Below, piece after piece: positions 23,409 to 30,776 of a stretch of 46,696 bases of DNA (its first letter is position 1; each line of letters starts with the position of its first letter). A program made the translations under genes and the position numbers. Under the pieces are notes generated by a model. That model saw nothing but the letters and a program-made list of their open reading frames with translations. It did no database searches and was not told where the DNA came from. The stretch comes from Bryobacterales bacterium (GTDB taxonomy: Bacteria > Acidobacteriota > Terriglobia > Bryobacterales > UBA6623), in contig JAPOOG010000017.1 in assembly GCA_026713545.1 (NCBI GenBank), positions 1 through 46,696 of the forward strand, read 5' to 3'.

Positions 23409-24692
23409 TCATTTCAGGCTCCCTTCGTAACCCCTCTCGATGGCGTTCAGTCCGGCGGTGACCTCCTCCGCCCCGCTCATGTCGAACGCCGGTAGCTTCT
23501 CCCCGCGTTTACGCCCCAGGTCGGCGGCCACGTTCCCGGCCAGGGCGATCCGCACGCAGCGGCCCTTGGTGCGGACGGCTTCCTCGATCAGCCCGGTGAA
23601 CAGGTTGCCCGTAATCGCGATGTCGGTCGTGCCTTCGAGCTCGATTCCTGATGCATAGACTTTCTGCGGCCACTTGGCTTCGTAGTCTTCCTCTCGGCGC
23701 GTGCCGGGGCCGTTGTGACTGTTCGAAAACGCGTTTCCGGTGATGCTGATGCGGCCGCTATGCGGACCGACGCGTACCGCCGGGTTCGGCATGATCGTGA
23801 AGGTGTTGGCCGACACCGAACTGCCCCAGGCGTCGCGCAGGTCGACGCCGCCGCCCTGGTTGTGCGCAATCACGTTCGACCCGATGGTCACGCCGTAAAC
23901 ATCACGATCGAGGACGATCGCCGTCCCTTGGCACTCTTCGATCATGTTCCCCGAAAGAACCGAGCCGTAGGTGTTCTCGATGACCACGCCGTGGCGTAGG
24001 TGGTCGTCGATGTTGTTGGCGTTCATGCAGAGGTTGAACCCGTCGATACAGCGAAGCGCGTCCTGGTTCTCTTCGAACTGGTTGCCGTTGACGACGATGT
24101 CGTGTCCACCCACGAGATTGACTCCGGCCTTCGCGTTGTAGGTGAAGATCGAATCGTTGATGCGCGGGTCTTCGTAGCAGTCAATGCAGTTGAGGCCGTG
24201 ACCGCCGTTGCGGTCGATCGACAGGCCGTGGATGTAGATCTCGTTGATGCCCTCGGCATGGATGCCGTGACCGCTTTTGGGATTGCCGCTGATGCGGAAG
24301 TCGGCGAGTTGAACCCGCCACAGGAACGATTCGCGGCGATCCTCACGGGATTGGGCAGACTCGCGCTTCGGGTGGCGGACAATCAGCGCCGGCTCGCCCT
24401 CTTCGTTTCGATTGCGGATGTGGGTCGCCGCTCCGGAGCCTTCCACGCGCGTCTCGGGCTTCGACAGGACGAGTGGCTCGGTGATGTCGTAGTTCCCTGG
24501 CGGAATGCGCACCACGCCGCCTCCTTCGGGCAGCGCGTCGAATGCCGCTTGAAGATCAGGATGATCGGCCGCGTTGATCGTCGCGGGTGAGCCGGGCGCC
24601 TGAGCACCGGCGGGATGGGACTGGCCGAGCCAAAGCGCCCCTCCAAGTCCTGCGGCGAGGCACCATAAAACCACGATACGAGAGCTACTCAT
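23409..24692 (-). CDS. Exported right-handed parallel beta-helix protein
   Basis: A 427-residue secreted protein. The ATG at 24692 follows AGGGAGG and gives a clean signal peptide (IVVLWCLAAGLGGALWLG, cleavage near AGAQA). The mature part opens with the pectate-lyase-like start INAADHPDLQAAFDALPEGG and VVRIPPGNYDI, then at least eight beta-helix coils marked by asparagine ladders such as HDIVVNGNQFEENQDALRC, NTYGSVLSGNMIEECQ and GRISITGNAFSNSHNG. This fold binds or cleaves polysaccharides; NosD/PelB-like repeats fit. No catalytic set is evident, so lyase activity is not claimed. Cysteines in LNCIDCYED could form disulfides. It stands alone on its strand with a 360-bp upstream region. Confidence 0.88.
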   Translation of the reverse strand: MSSSRIVVLWCLAAGLGGALWLGQSHPAGAQAPGSPATINAADHPDLQAAFDALPEGGGVVRIPPGNYDITEPLVLSKPETRVEGSGAATHIRNRNEEGEPALIVRHPKRESAQSREDRRESFLWRVQLADFRISGNPKSGHGIHAEGINEIYIHGLSIDRNGGHGLNCIDCYEDPRINDSIFTYNAKAGVNLVGGHDIVVNGNQFEENQDALRCIDGFNLCMNANNIDDHLRHGVVIENTYGSVLSGNMIEECQGTAIVLDRDVYGVTIGSNVIAHNQGGGVDLRDAWGSSVSANTFTIMPNPAVRVGPHSGRISITGNAFSNSHNGPGTRREEDYEAKWPQKVYASGIELEGTTDIAITGNLFTGLIEEAVRTKGRCVRIALAGNVAADLGRKRGEKLPAFDMSGAEEVTAGLNAIERGYEGSLK

Positions 24693-24715
24693 GACATCCT
24701 CCCTGAACGGTGAAC

Positions 24716-24725
24716 TGTGATCACA
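24716..24725. promoter_or_regulatory. Perfect palindrome TGTGATCACA upstream of the beta-helix gene
   Basis: A 10-bp perfect dyad 24 nt upstream of the ATG, inside the probable untranslated leader or promoter. The TGTGA/TCACA half-sites resemble CRP/FNR boxes, but their usual 6-bp spacer is absent, so assignment to that family is not supported. Confidence 0.3.
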
Positions 24726-24778
24726 AAGCGGGACTATCATACGGCTTCGGCCTCGACCATGACAAATGCAAAGCCGTT

Positions 24779-24804
24779 TGCAATACGTCAGCCTGACGAT
24801 TGCA
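24779..24804. promoter_or_regulatory. 12-bp inverted repeat with one bulged base
   Basis: TGCAATACGTCAG (24779-24791) and CTGACGATTGCA (24793-24804) are complementary except for one extra A in the left arm, around a single central base. It lies about 90 bp upstream of the beta-helix gene. An operator for a dimeric repressor is the likeliest role. Confidence 0.4.
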
Positions 24805-25052
24805 GTAAGGTCGCGGATTTCCTCTCGGCACTCCGATGGGGGTGTTTGCTGCACTTTTGCGCACGTATTGCATATCCTTGTCGTCAACAACGAGTGCAGG
24901 TGCCGCCTGGCCGTGTATCTTGACAAGCAGCTCTCGAAGGCCGTGCATGGAGTCGGTAACAGCCAGCGCGGCTCGGGAGATTTGAAAGCACCCCCGCACC
25001 CAACAGGTCGCCCCCTTTTGCCGCCGCAGCGATTCAGTATCATGAGCTATTC

Positions 25053-25949
25053 ATGAGGGCGTTTTGCTGTTTCCTGCTGTTGGCCGTGCCGCTTGCGGCC
25101 CAGCACGGGCGCTACGACAAGGAGTCGAACCACCCGGCCATCGGCGACCCCGTGCAGATTGCGGCCGGTGAAAAACTCTACCAGCGGTCCTGCGCCGGCT
25201 GCCACGGCCCGGACGGCAGCGGCGGACGCGGTCCCAACCTCGTGGTGCGGCCGATGTGGCACCCGCTCAGTGACGAGAAGATCTTCTCGATGATCCGCGA
25301 CGGTATCCCGGGCACGGTCATGCCGCCCACGAATCTGTCTGATGATGAGAGTTGGCAGCTCGTCGCTTTCATTCACGCGTTGATCGGACCGGCGGCCGAA
25401 AATCCGCCGCCCGGCGACGCAAGCGCCGGCGAGAAGATCTTCTGGGGTAAGAAAGCCGATTGCTCGAGTTGCCACACGATCCGTGGCAAGGGCGGATACC
25501 TCGGCCCGGACTTGACCAACATCGGCGGCATGCGCCCCTTGGCCGTCATTCGGGAATCCGTCCTTGAACCCTCGGAGGAACTCTATCTGCTCGAGAAGGA
25601 AGCGGTAACGGTAAAGCTGAAGAACGGCGAGACCATCCACGGCGTGGCGCGCAACCGCAACAACTACTCACTGCAGATCATCGAGCGGGATGGGGGTCTC
25701 CATCTCCTCTCGATGCGCGACGTCGCCGAGCTTGAAATCCTCGAACGCTCCGCCATGCCCGGCGACTACGGCGAGAAGCTTTCGGCCGAAGAACTCGAAA
25801 ACCTGTTCGCTTTCCTGGCCCGGCAGAGTCTTCGCGGCACAGCGGAGGCGGCTCACTCGCGAGGAAGTCCTCAGACCGACAAGCCGGTCAACGAATCGCC
25901 GCGTCGACTTGACTCGAATGTGAACCTTGGCAGCGAAGAAAAAAACTAG
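25053..25949 (+). CDS. Exported diheme cytochrome c
   Basis: A 298-residue periplasmic electron carrier with a signal peptide (CFLLLAVPLAAQ). The first heme site is CAGCH (residues 47-51) with axial Met90 in PGTVMPP; the second is CSSCH (137-141). A C-terminal domain (LKNGETIHGVARNRNNYSLQIIERDG, then LEILERSAMPGDYGEKLS) is the beta-rich segment that follows heme domains in large PVC/Acidobacteria cytochromes. The PQQ dehydrogenase starts 61 bp downstream, so this is its likely electron acceptor. Oddity: the last 28 residues come from the first copy of an 84-bp tandem duplication whose second copy holds the start of the dehydrogenase gene. The tail is therefore probably a recent, non-functional extension. 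Confidence 0.92.
   Translation: MRAFCCFLLLAVPLAAQHGRYDKESNHPAIGDPVQIAAGEKLYQRSCAGCHGPDGSGGRGPNLVVRPMWHPLSDEKIFSMIRDGIPGTVMPPTNLSDDESWQLVAFIHALIGPAAENPPPGDASAGEKIFWGKKADCSSCHTIRGKGGYLGPDLTNIGGMRPLAVIRESVLEPSEELYLLEKEAVTVKLKNGETIHGVARNRNNYSLQIIERDGGLHLLSMRDVAELEILERSAMPGDYGEKLSAEELENLFAFLARQSLRGTAEAAHSRGSPQTDKPVNESPRRLDSNVNLGSEEKN
25863..25947 (+). repeat. Tandem duplication, copy 1 (in the cytochrome 3' end)
   Basis: This 85-bp segment, GGAAGTCCTCAGACCGAC... to GAAAAAAACT, recurs 5 bp further on at 25953-26035. Both share long identical blocks, e.g. GCGTCGACTTGACTC and GTGAACCTT, with scattered substitutions and three single-base gaps. This copy encodes the C-terminal tail of the cytochrome. 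Confidence 0.85.
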
Positions 25950-25952
25950 CGG

Positions 25953-26035
25953 GGAAGTCCTCAGACCGCCAAGCGGGGCAATGGACCGTCGCGTCGACTT
26001 GACTCAAACGTGAACCTTAGCGAGCGAAAAAAACT
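25953..26035 (+). repeat. Tandem duplication, copy 2 (at the PQQ dehydrogenase start)
   Basis: The 83-bp partner of 25863-25947. It contains the GTG at 26010 used as the longest start of the PQQ dehydrogenase; copy 1 has the equivalent GTGAACCTT at 25920, which there is out of use. Confidence 0.85.
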
Positions 26036-27632
26036 GATGCGTGTGCTGGCGTTGCTTCTCACGGTCTGTGGCCTTGCGGCCGGCCAGGTTCGTTACGAAG
26101 ATATCCTGAATGGCCCCGGCAAGGACTGGCTGACTTACGCCGGAAGCTACAACGGCTGGCGCCACAGCCCGCTGGACCAAATCACACCGCAGAATGCCGG
26201 CTCGATGGTCCCCAAGTGGGTCTATCGAGTTCCCAACTCGGTTCGTCTGCAGACTTCGCCTGTCGTTTACGACGCCGTCATGTACGTGACCGACACGAAC
26301 GCCGTGTATGCGCTCGACGCGCGCAGCGGCCGGTTGATCTGGAGCTATGTCGACGGACGCGCCGAAGAGTCCGGGCCCAATCGCGGGCCGGCGATTCTCG
26401 GAGATCGCATCTACTTTACAACCAGCGACAACTATCTCACCGCTCTTGATCGGCGGTCGGGAGGCGTCCTCTTCAGCGAGAAATTCGCCCGTGTCGAGGA
26501 CGGCGTCACTTCGACGTCCGCCCCTTTCGCCGTCAAGGACATGGTCATCGCCGGCAGCGCCGGTGGCGACTACGGCGTTCGTGGTTTTTTGGCCGCCATG
26601 TCGGCTGAAACGGGCAAAGAGATCTGGCGTACCTACACCGTCCCGGCCAGGGGCGAGCCCGGTTCGGAAACCTGGGGTGATCTCATCGAGTGGGGAGGCG
26701 CGGCCACTTGGCTCTCCGGCACTTTCGATCCCGAGCTCAACACGCTCTATTGGACGACCGGCAACCCCTGGCCCGACTTCAACGCCTCCGTGAGGCCGGG
26801 TGACAACCTCTTCAGTTGCTCGCTGCTGGCGCTCGATCCCGAGACCGGCAAGATCAAATGGTACTTCCAGTTCACTCCGCACGACACCCATGACTGGGAC
26901 GCCCAGAGTTGGCCGATGCTGGTCGACTTGGAGTGGGAAGGCAAGCCGCGCAAGCTCGTCCTGCACGCCAACCGCAACGGGTTCTTTTACATCCTCGACC
27001 GCGAAACCGGAGAGTTTCTCCAGGCTACCAAGCTTACGGACAGCGTCGATTGGGCTACCGGCATCGACAAGAACGGCCGTCCCATCCTTGTTCCCGGCAA
27101 GGACCCGACAATCGAAGGCAACTGGGTTTGCCCCAGTGTCAAAGGCGCAACGAACTGGATGGGCCAAACCTTCCATCCCGATACCGGGCTGCTCTACGTC
27201 CTCACGTTGGAGCAGTGCGGCTGGTTCACTACGTCCGAGCAAGAGCCCCTCCCGATGAAGAACTTCCCCGGCGGCGGCGCCACCGAAGAGGGAGGTCAGG
27301 TCATCCTGCGGGCCATCGACCCGAAGACCGGCGAGCGCGCTTGGGAATATCCCATGACCGGCTTCGGCCGCATGTGGACCGGCACGGTCTCGACGAAGAC
27401 GGGGGTTCTGTTCTCCGGCGACGACGCCGGACAGTTGATCGCGCTTGAAGCCAGGACCGGCCGCCACCTGTGGAACTTCAACATGGGCGAACTTTCGACC
27501 GCTTCGCCCGTCATCTATGAAGTCGACGGCAAGCAGCACGTCGCCATCGCCTCCGCCACCGCTATCTTCGCTTTCGGTCTCTTCGAACCCGTCGAGCCAA
27601 TGGACTTGCCCAAGATCAAGACCCGGAAATAA
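26010..27632 (+). CDS. PQQ-dependent (quinoprotein) alcohol dehydrogenase-like enzyme
   Basis: A 540-residue exported eight-bladed propeller that oxidises alcohols or similar substrates with pyrroloquinoline quinone. A signal peptide (MRVLALLLTVCGLAAG) follows a basic segment. The start may be the GTG at 26010 or the ATG at 26037; neither has a clear Shine-Dalgarno. Family marks are TYAGSYNGWRHSPLDQITPQ near the N-terminus, tryptophan-docking blades such as AAMSAETGKEIWRTYTV and LLALDPETGKIKWYFQFTPH, then DTHDWDAQSWPML in the region that supplies the catalytic Asp, and GAFGRMW-type GFGRMWTG. The vicinal cysteine pair of methanol dehydrogenases is not seen. Electrons would pass to the diheme cytochrome encoded upstream. 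Confidence 0.92.
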   Translation: MNLSERKKLMRVLALLLTVCGLAAGQVRYEDILNGPGKDWLTYAGSYNGWRHSPLDQITPQNAGSMVPKWVYRVPNSVRLQTSPVVYDAVMYVTDTNAVYALDARSGRLIWSYVDGRAEESGPNRGPAILGDRIYFTTSDNYLTALDRRSGGVLFSEKFARVEDGVTSTSAPFAVKDMVIAGSAGGDYGVRGFLAAMSAETGKEIWRTYTVPARGEPGSETWGDLIEWGGAATWLSGTFDPELNTLYWTTGNPWPDFNASVRPGDNLFSCSLLALDPETGKIKWYFQFTPHDTHDWDAQSWPMLVDLEWEGKPRKLVLHANRNGFFYILDRETGEFLQATKLTDSVDWATGIDKNGRPILVPGKDPTIEGNWVCPSVKGATNWMGQTFHPDTGLLYVLTLEQCGWFTTSEQEPLPMKNFPGGGATEEGGQVILRAIDPKTGERAWEYPMTGFGRMWTGTVSTKTGVLFSGDDAGQLIALEARTGRHLWNFNMGELSTASPVIYEVDGKQHVAIASATAIFAFGLFEPVEPMDLPKIKTRK

Positions 27633-27802
27633 CGGCTGGCTGGTCTGGGAGCGCGTACGAAAAAAATCCTGGACACATCACCGGCGGCGGAACAATAACG
27701 TCCGGCGGCCATGGGTTACGCCCCTCCATTTGTGTTGATTCGTGTCCATTCGTGGTGTCGTTCGAGTCCTTCAGAACCACGCAACCGCCTGGCCTCCCTG
27801 CT
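27633..27802. other. Convergent intergenic spacer with ATTCGTG-type motif
   Basis: A 170-bp gap between convergent genes. GATTCGTGTCCATTCGTGGT occurs near 27738-27757, a repeat-like word whose relatives appear at 44695-44712 and, inverted, in 32417-32436 and the window end. No clear terminator stem with a T-run is seen. Confidence 0.45.
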
Positions 27803-28888
27803 TCAGTGCACCGCAACGTCGCGTACCTTCGTCCGGCGCGAGCTTCCGGCCGGCCCTTCGACCCGCAGGGTGACGACGTACTCTCCCGCCTGCCCATAGG
27901 TGTGCAGGGGATGCTGCTCGACGGATCTCGAGCCGTCGCCGAAGTCCCACTTCCACGATTCGACATCTCCCTCCGACATGTCCTGAAACGCGACCAGACG
28001 GCGCTGCATGTCGAGCACCCGGAAGGCCCACTTGGCATCGAGCGGCTTGCGGAATCGTTCGTCCAACGGCATGAGCCGAAAGGCGACCAGATCGGATGCG
28101 TTGCCGTACATCGTCGTCTTGTGGGAAAGGTTCCAGAATCCCTCGTAGTCCTCCTTGTTCACGTCGTCGTAGTCAAGGATCGACCACGACATCCCGATGA
28201 CCTCGTTTTCCATCAGCTTCGATACGACGGCCCGGGCCGGCTCGGGCGGGGCGTAGTCGAACGGTGTCATCCAGAACTCCAGGATCAGCTTGCCGCTCTC
28301 ACCCGGCTTGAAATCGTAGGCGTATGCCGCATTCGCCCACGGCAGCTCTTTGACCCAGGGCTGGCTGCCCCACACGAACGCCCAGTCCTGGCCTTCGTGC
28401 GGCGTCATGATGTGGTAGTTCTGTGCATGGAGGCCGTGAAAGAGGAAGTGCGCCTTCATCTTGTCGAGCTTCTTGTAGGGGTGCTCGGTTTTGATGAAAG
28501 GTCCTCCTGACAAGTCGGCATCGACAACCAGCTCGAAAATGTCGTTGTACCGGCCGGCTCGGGCAAAATCCCAATAGTTGTCGAACGCCTCGTACAGGAA
28601 GTACAAGTGAGGCATTCCCTTCACCCAGCCGACCGTAACCTTCACATCCAGGTTTGACGGATCGATGTTCCTGCCGTGGCCCTTGACCGTGTCGGAGAGT
28701 TGATCCGTGCCGATCCTGAACGAATCGGGCACGATCGCCCAGTCGTCGGTCTTCGCGTCGATGCGCGGAATCTTGTCCGGCGGAAACTGGAAGATCTTGA
28801 ACTCGACATCGGGTCGTTCCAGGGCCAAAAGCCCCCCGGCATGGCCGAGGACGGCGAGTGTCAAAACGAAGAATGGTTTCATGCTCAT
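27803..28888 (-). CDS. Exported protein with C-terminal PKD domain
   Basis: A 361-residue secreted protein. GGAGGAG precedes the ATG at 28888, and MKPFFVLTLAVLGHAGGLLA is the signal peptide. The bulk (about residues 30-250) is a beta-sandwich-like region beginning DKIPRIDAKTDDWAIVPDSF, which resembles carbohydrate-binding (CBM9/DOMON-like) modules found in extracellular redox and glycoside-active proteins. The last 90 residues form a PKD domain, SWKWDFGDGSRSVEQHP and HTYGQAGEYVVTLRV. It is the last gene of a four-gene minus-strand run and ends 171 bp from the convergent PQQ gene. No enzymatic motif is seen; a substrate-binding or adhesive role is an inference. Confidence 0.8.
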   Translation of the reverse strand: MSMKPFFVLTLAVLGHAGGLLALERPDVEFKIFQFPPDKIPRIDAKTDDWAIVPDSFRIGTDQLSDTVKGHGRNIDPSNLDVKVTVGWVKGMPHLYFLYEAFDNYWDFARAGRYNDIFELVVDADLSGGPFIKTEHPYKKLDKMKAHFLFHGLHAQNYHIMTPHEGQDWAFVWGSQPWVKELPWANAAYAYDFKPGESGKLILEFWMTPFDYAPPEPARAVVSKLMENEVIGMSWSILDYDDVNKEDYEGFWNLSHKTTMYGNASDLVAFRLMPLDERFRKPLDAKWAFRVLDMQRRLVAFQDMSEGDVESWKWDFGDGSRSVEQHPLHTYGQAGEYVVTLRVEGPAGSSRRTKVRDVAVH

Positions 28889-28974
28889 GGACTCCTCCAG
28901 GAAGCGAGCAGGGCAGTTTCAGGGGTTTGGGCAGATCAAATCCGTGCGGCAGCAAGCCGCAACAGAACGTGACG

Positions 28975-29685
28975 TTACGGGATTGCACGCATGCGCAGGC
29001 TGCGATACCAGACGGGGTCATCGTGGTCCTGCAGATGCAAAAAGCGGCCGCGGTCCGTCACCTCCCCGCCCCGCTTCCGCAGCCGCTCGACCAGGTCTTG
29101 CAGTGAAGGGTCGGTGTAGTCGATGTCAACGACCTTCTCGCCGTTGAGCCAGTGCTCGATGCGCGTGCCATGCCCCACGATGCGGCCCGTGTTCCACTCT
29201 CCGGGTGGCTTGGTGGTGTCCTTCGAAGGCGCGAACGCGTAATAGAGCGCGGCGGCGTTGGTGCGCGGGTCTCTGCCGTCGCCGTGCAGCTCGTTGTCGA
29301 GGATCTGGTATTCGTATTGTCCCGGCCGGTAGTAGACGCCGCTGTTGCCGCCTGGTGAAATCTTCCATTCGAACCGCAATTCGAAATCATCGGGCACTCT
29401 CTCGACGGTGTAGTCGATGCCGCCGCCCGTGCCGGTTCGTTCGATGGCGCCGTCCTCCGCCTTCCAGTTGCCGCCCGGCGCCTCCCAGCCGCTGAGGTCC
29501 CGGCCGTTGAAAAGGAGCTTGAAGCCGGCGGCTTTCTCCTCGGCGGTAAGCGAATTGGGCTCGCTGGCGGCAGGCCCCTGCGAAGCCTGGTCACCTTCCG
29601 CTTCGCTCGGAACCGTGTTGTCCGGCCCGCAAGCCGGACCCGCCAAGAGACCGATGACCATGGAAAAAAGGAGTGAAAGTTTCAT
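28975..29685 (-). CDS. DUF1080-family secreted protein (second copy)
   Basis: A 236-residue protein. GGGAGGG before the ATG at 29685 sets the start; the frame to 30264 upstream overlaps the neighbouring gene and is rejected. The signal MKLSLLFSMVIGLLAGPAC may be a lipoprotein signal, although the residues before the Cys are not a perfect lipobox. The fold begins FKLLFNGRDLSGWEAPGGNW and continues GNSGVYYRPGQYEYQILDNE and NPPGEWNTGRIVGHG-like KPPGEWNTGRIVGHG, all standard for DUF1080. Family members cleave 3-keto-glycosides or bind sugars. It lies 47 bp downstream of the toroid protein gene and 86 bp before the PKD gene, so all may be one operon. Confidence 0.88.
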   Translation of the reverse strand: MKLSLLFSMVIGLLAGPACGPDNTVPSEAEGDQASQGPAASEPNSLTAEEKAAGFKLLFNGRDLSGWEAPGGNWKAEDGAIERTGTGGGIDYTVERVPDDFELRFEWKISPGGNSGVYYRPGQYEYQILDNELHGDGRDPRTNAAALYYAFAPSKDTTKPPGEWNTGRIVGHGTRIEHWLNGEKVVDIDYTDPSLQDLVERLRKRGGEVTDRGRFLHLQDHDDPVWYRSLRMRAIP

Positions 29686-29732
29686 GTGCCCTCCCGAGGC
29701 CCTGTACTGGTTTATATCCTTCGCGTGCAAGA

Positions 29733-30776
29733 TCACTCCACTGCTTTGCCGCCCGCTTTCGGCGCTGTCGGCTCTTCCGTGAGCACCAGCGCTATCGTGG
29801 CCCAGCTCGTGGCGCAGATCGAGATCCACTGGTCTTTCCCGTGAGGAAAGCCGCTCTCGAAGTACGGCTGAAACGGCCGGGCGCGCGACTTCACGTACCA
29901 GGAACCGTCCTCTCGCTGGGTGTCGAGCAGGTACTGCAGTCCGCTTTGATAGGCGCTGTGAGAGGGCGGCATCCCTCCACCCAGACGAAGCGCCGCCAGA
30001 ACCTGCCCCGTCGCGTAGGCATCGCTCTCGAGAGTCGGAAACTGCGCCCAGCCCCCGTCCGGACGTTGCCGCTTCAGCAGCTCTCTCATCGGTTCCATGG
30101 TCCTCGAGACCTGCGCCCCCGCCCAACCCAGGCCCAGCAGCCGGAAGGCGGCCTCTTCGGTCGCGACGGGCGATCCCGCCGCGATGAACCAGTTCATGGC
30201 GCGCCTGACCCGCTCGTCGAACTCCTCGCGCCGGCCCTCCGGCGCATACTTGCGCAGGCTCCACACGCCCAGTGCGGTGGTTGTGTAGTCGCTGTACTGA
30301 ACCGGCGGGCGGTCCGGCGCCGTGCTCCAGTAGCCGTCCGGCATCTGTCCCTCCGCCATGTGGATGGTCATCGCATCGGTGAGCGCATCGGCGGGCAGGT
30401 CCTGCGCGGCCATTCCCGCCAAAGTATACGCGATGGAGTGGTGGCCGGCGCCGTCCGTCATCGCCTGCAGCATCGTCTCGCGCCGGGCGCGCATCATCGT
30501 GCCGACCGTCTGGTTCAGTTCCCGCGCTTTCTTGTCATCCACCGCAAATCCCCGCTCACGGGCAAACCCGACGGCCATTGCCGGAAGCGATTGGTGATGG
30601 CACGACACGCAGCCGGCCTTCTTGAAAAAGATCAGCGGGCTTTGCTGAATGAGAACCATGCTCTTGCCGACGGCGGCACGGACTTGCTCAACGCCGATCT
30701 CGGCGGCCCGCAAAGAGCTCGGCATTGCGGCGCAAGACAAGACGCCCGTCAGCAACAGCCGGCTCAAAAACTTCAT
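29733..30776 (-). CDS. Exported alpha-toroid (terpene cyclase/prenyltransferase-like) protein with CXXCH
   Basis: A 347-residue exported protein (signal FLSRLLLTGVLSCAAM). A single heme-type motif CVSCHH is at residues 56-61, close behind an N-terminal helix. The rest consists of repeats of the alpha/alpha-toroid fold of squalene-hopene cyclase and prenyltransferases, e.g. MPDGYWSTAPDRPPVQYSD, RQRPDGGWAQFPTLESDAYA and REDGSWYVKSRARPFQPYFE. The cyclase DXDD acid motif is not visible, so cyclisation is unlikely. The toroid may bind a ligand or partner and present a heme. Its ATG overlaps the stop of the ankyrin cytochrome gene by 4 nt (ATGA), implying translational coupling and joint function. 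Confidence 0.82.
   Translation of the reverse strand: MKFLSRLLLTGVLSCAAMPSSLRAAEIGVEQVRAAVGKSMVLIQQSPLIFFKKAGCVSCHHQSLPAMAVGFARERGFAVDDKKARELNQTVGTMMRARRETMLQAMTDGAGHHSIAYTLAGMAAQDLPADALTDAMTIHMAEGQMPDGYWSTAPDRPPVQYSDYTTTALGVWSLRKYAPEGRREEFDERVRRAMNWFIAAGSPVATEEAAFRLLGLGWAGAQVSRTMEPMRELLKRQRPDGGWAQFPTLESDAYATGQVLAALRLGGGMPPSHSAYQSGLQYLLDTQREDGSWYVKSRARPFQPYFESGFPHGKDQWISICATSWATIALVLTEEPTAPKAGGKAVE

Larger units (their letters stand above)
24693..25052. promoter_or_regulatory. 360-bp divergent intergenic region
   Basis: This gap separates the beta-helix gene (minus) from the diheme cytochrome gene (plus) and has no credible coding frame. It is less GC-rich than its surroundings. It contains two dyads described separately (24716-24725 and 24779-24804), the Shine-Dalgarno of the beta-helix gene (AGGGAGG on the minus strand, near 24698-24704) and ATGAGCTATTC immediately before the cytochrome start. 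No -35/-10 pair can be named with confidence. Confidence 0.6.

Noticed and set aside
24716-24725. TGTGATCACA as a CRP binding site
   Set aside because: CRP-type sites need about 6 bp between TGTGA and TCACA; here the halves touch. Kept only as a generic dyad.
26004-27539. A 511-codon minus-strand frame opposite the PQQ dehydrogenase
   Set aside because: Antisense shadow; the plus strand frame has the full quinoprotein signature.
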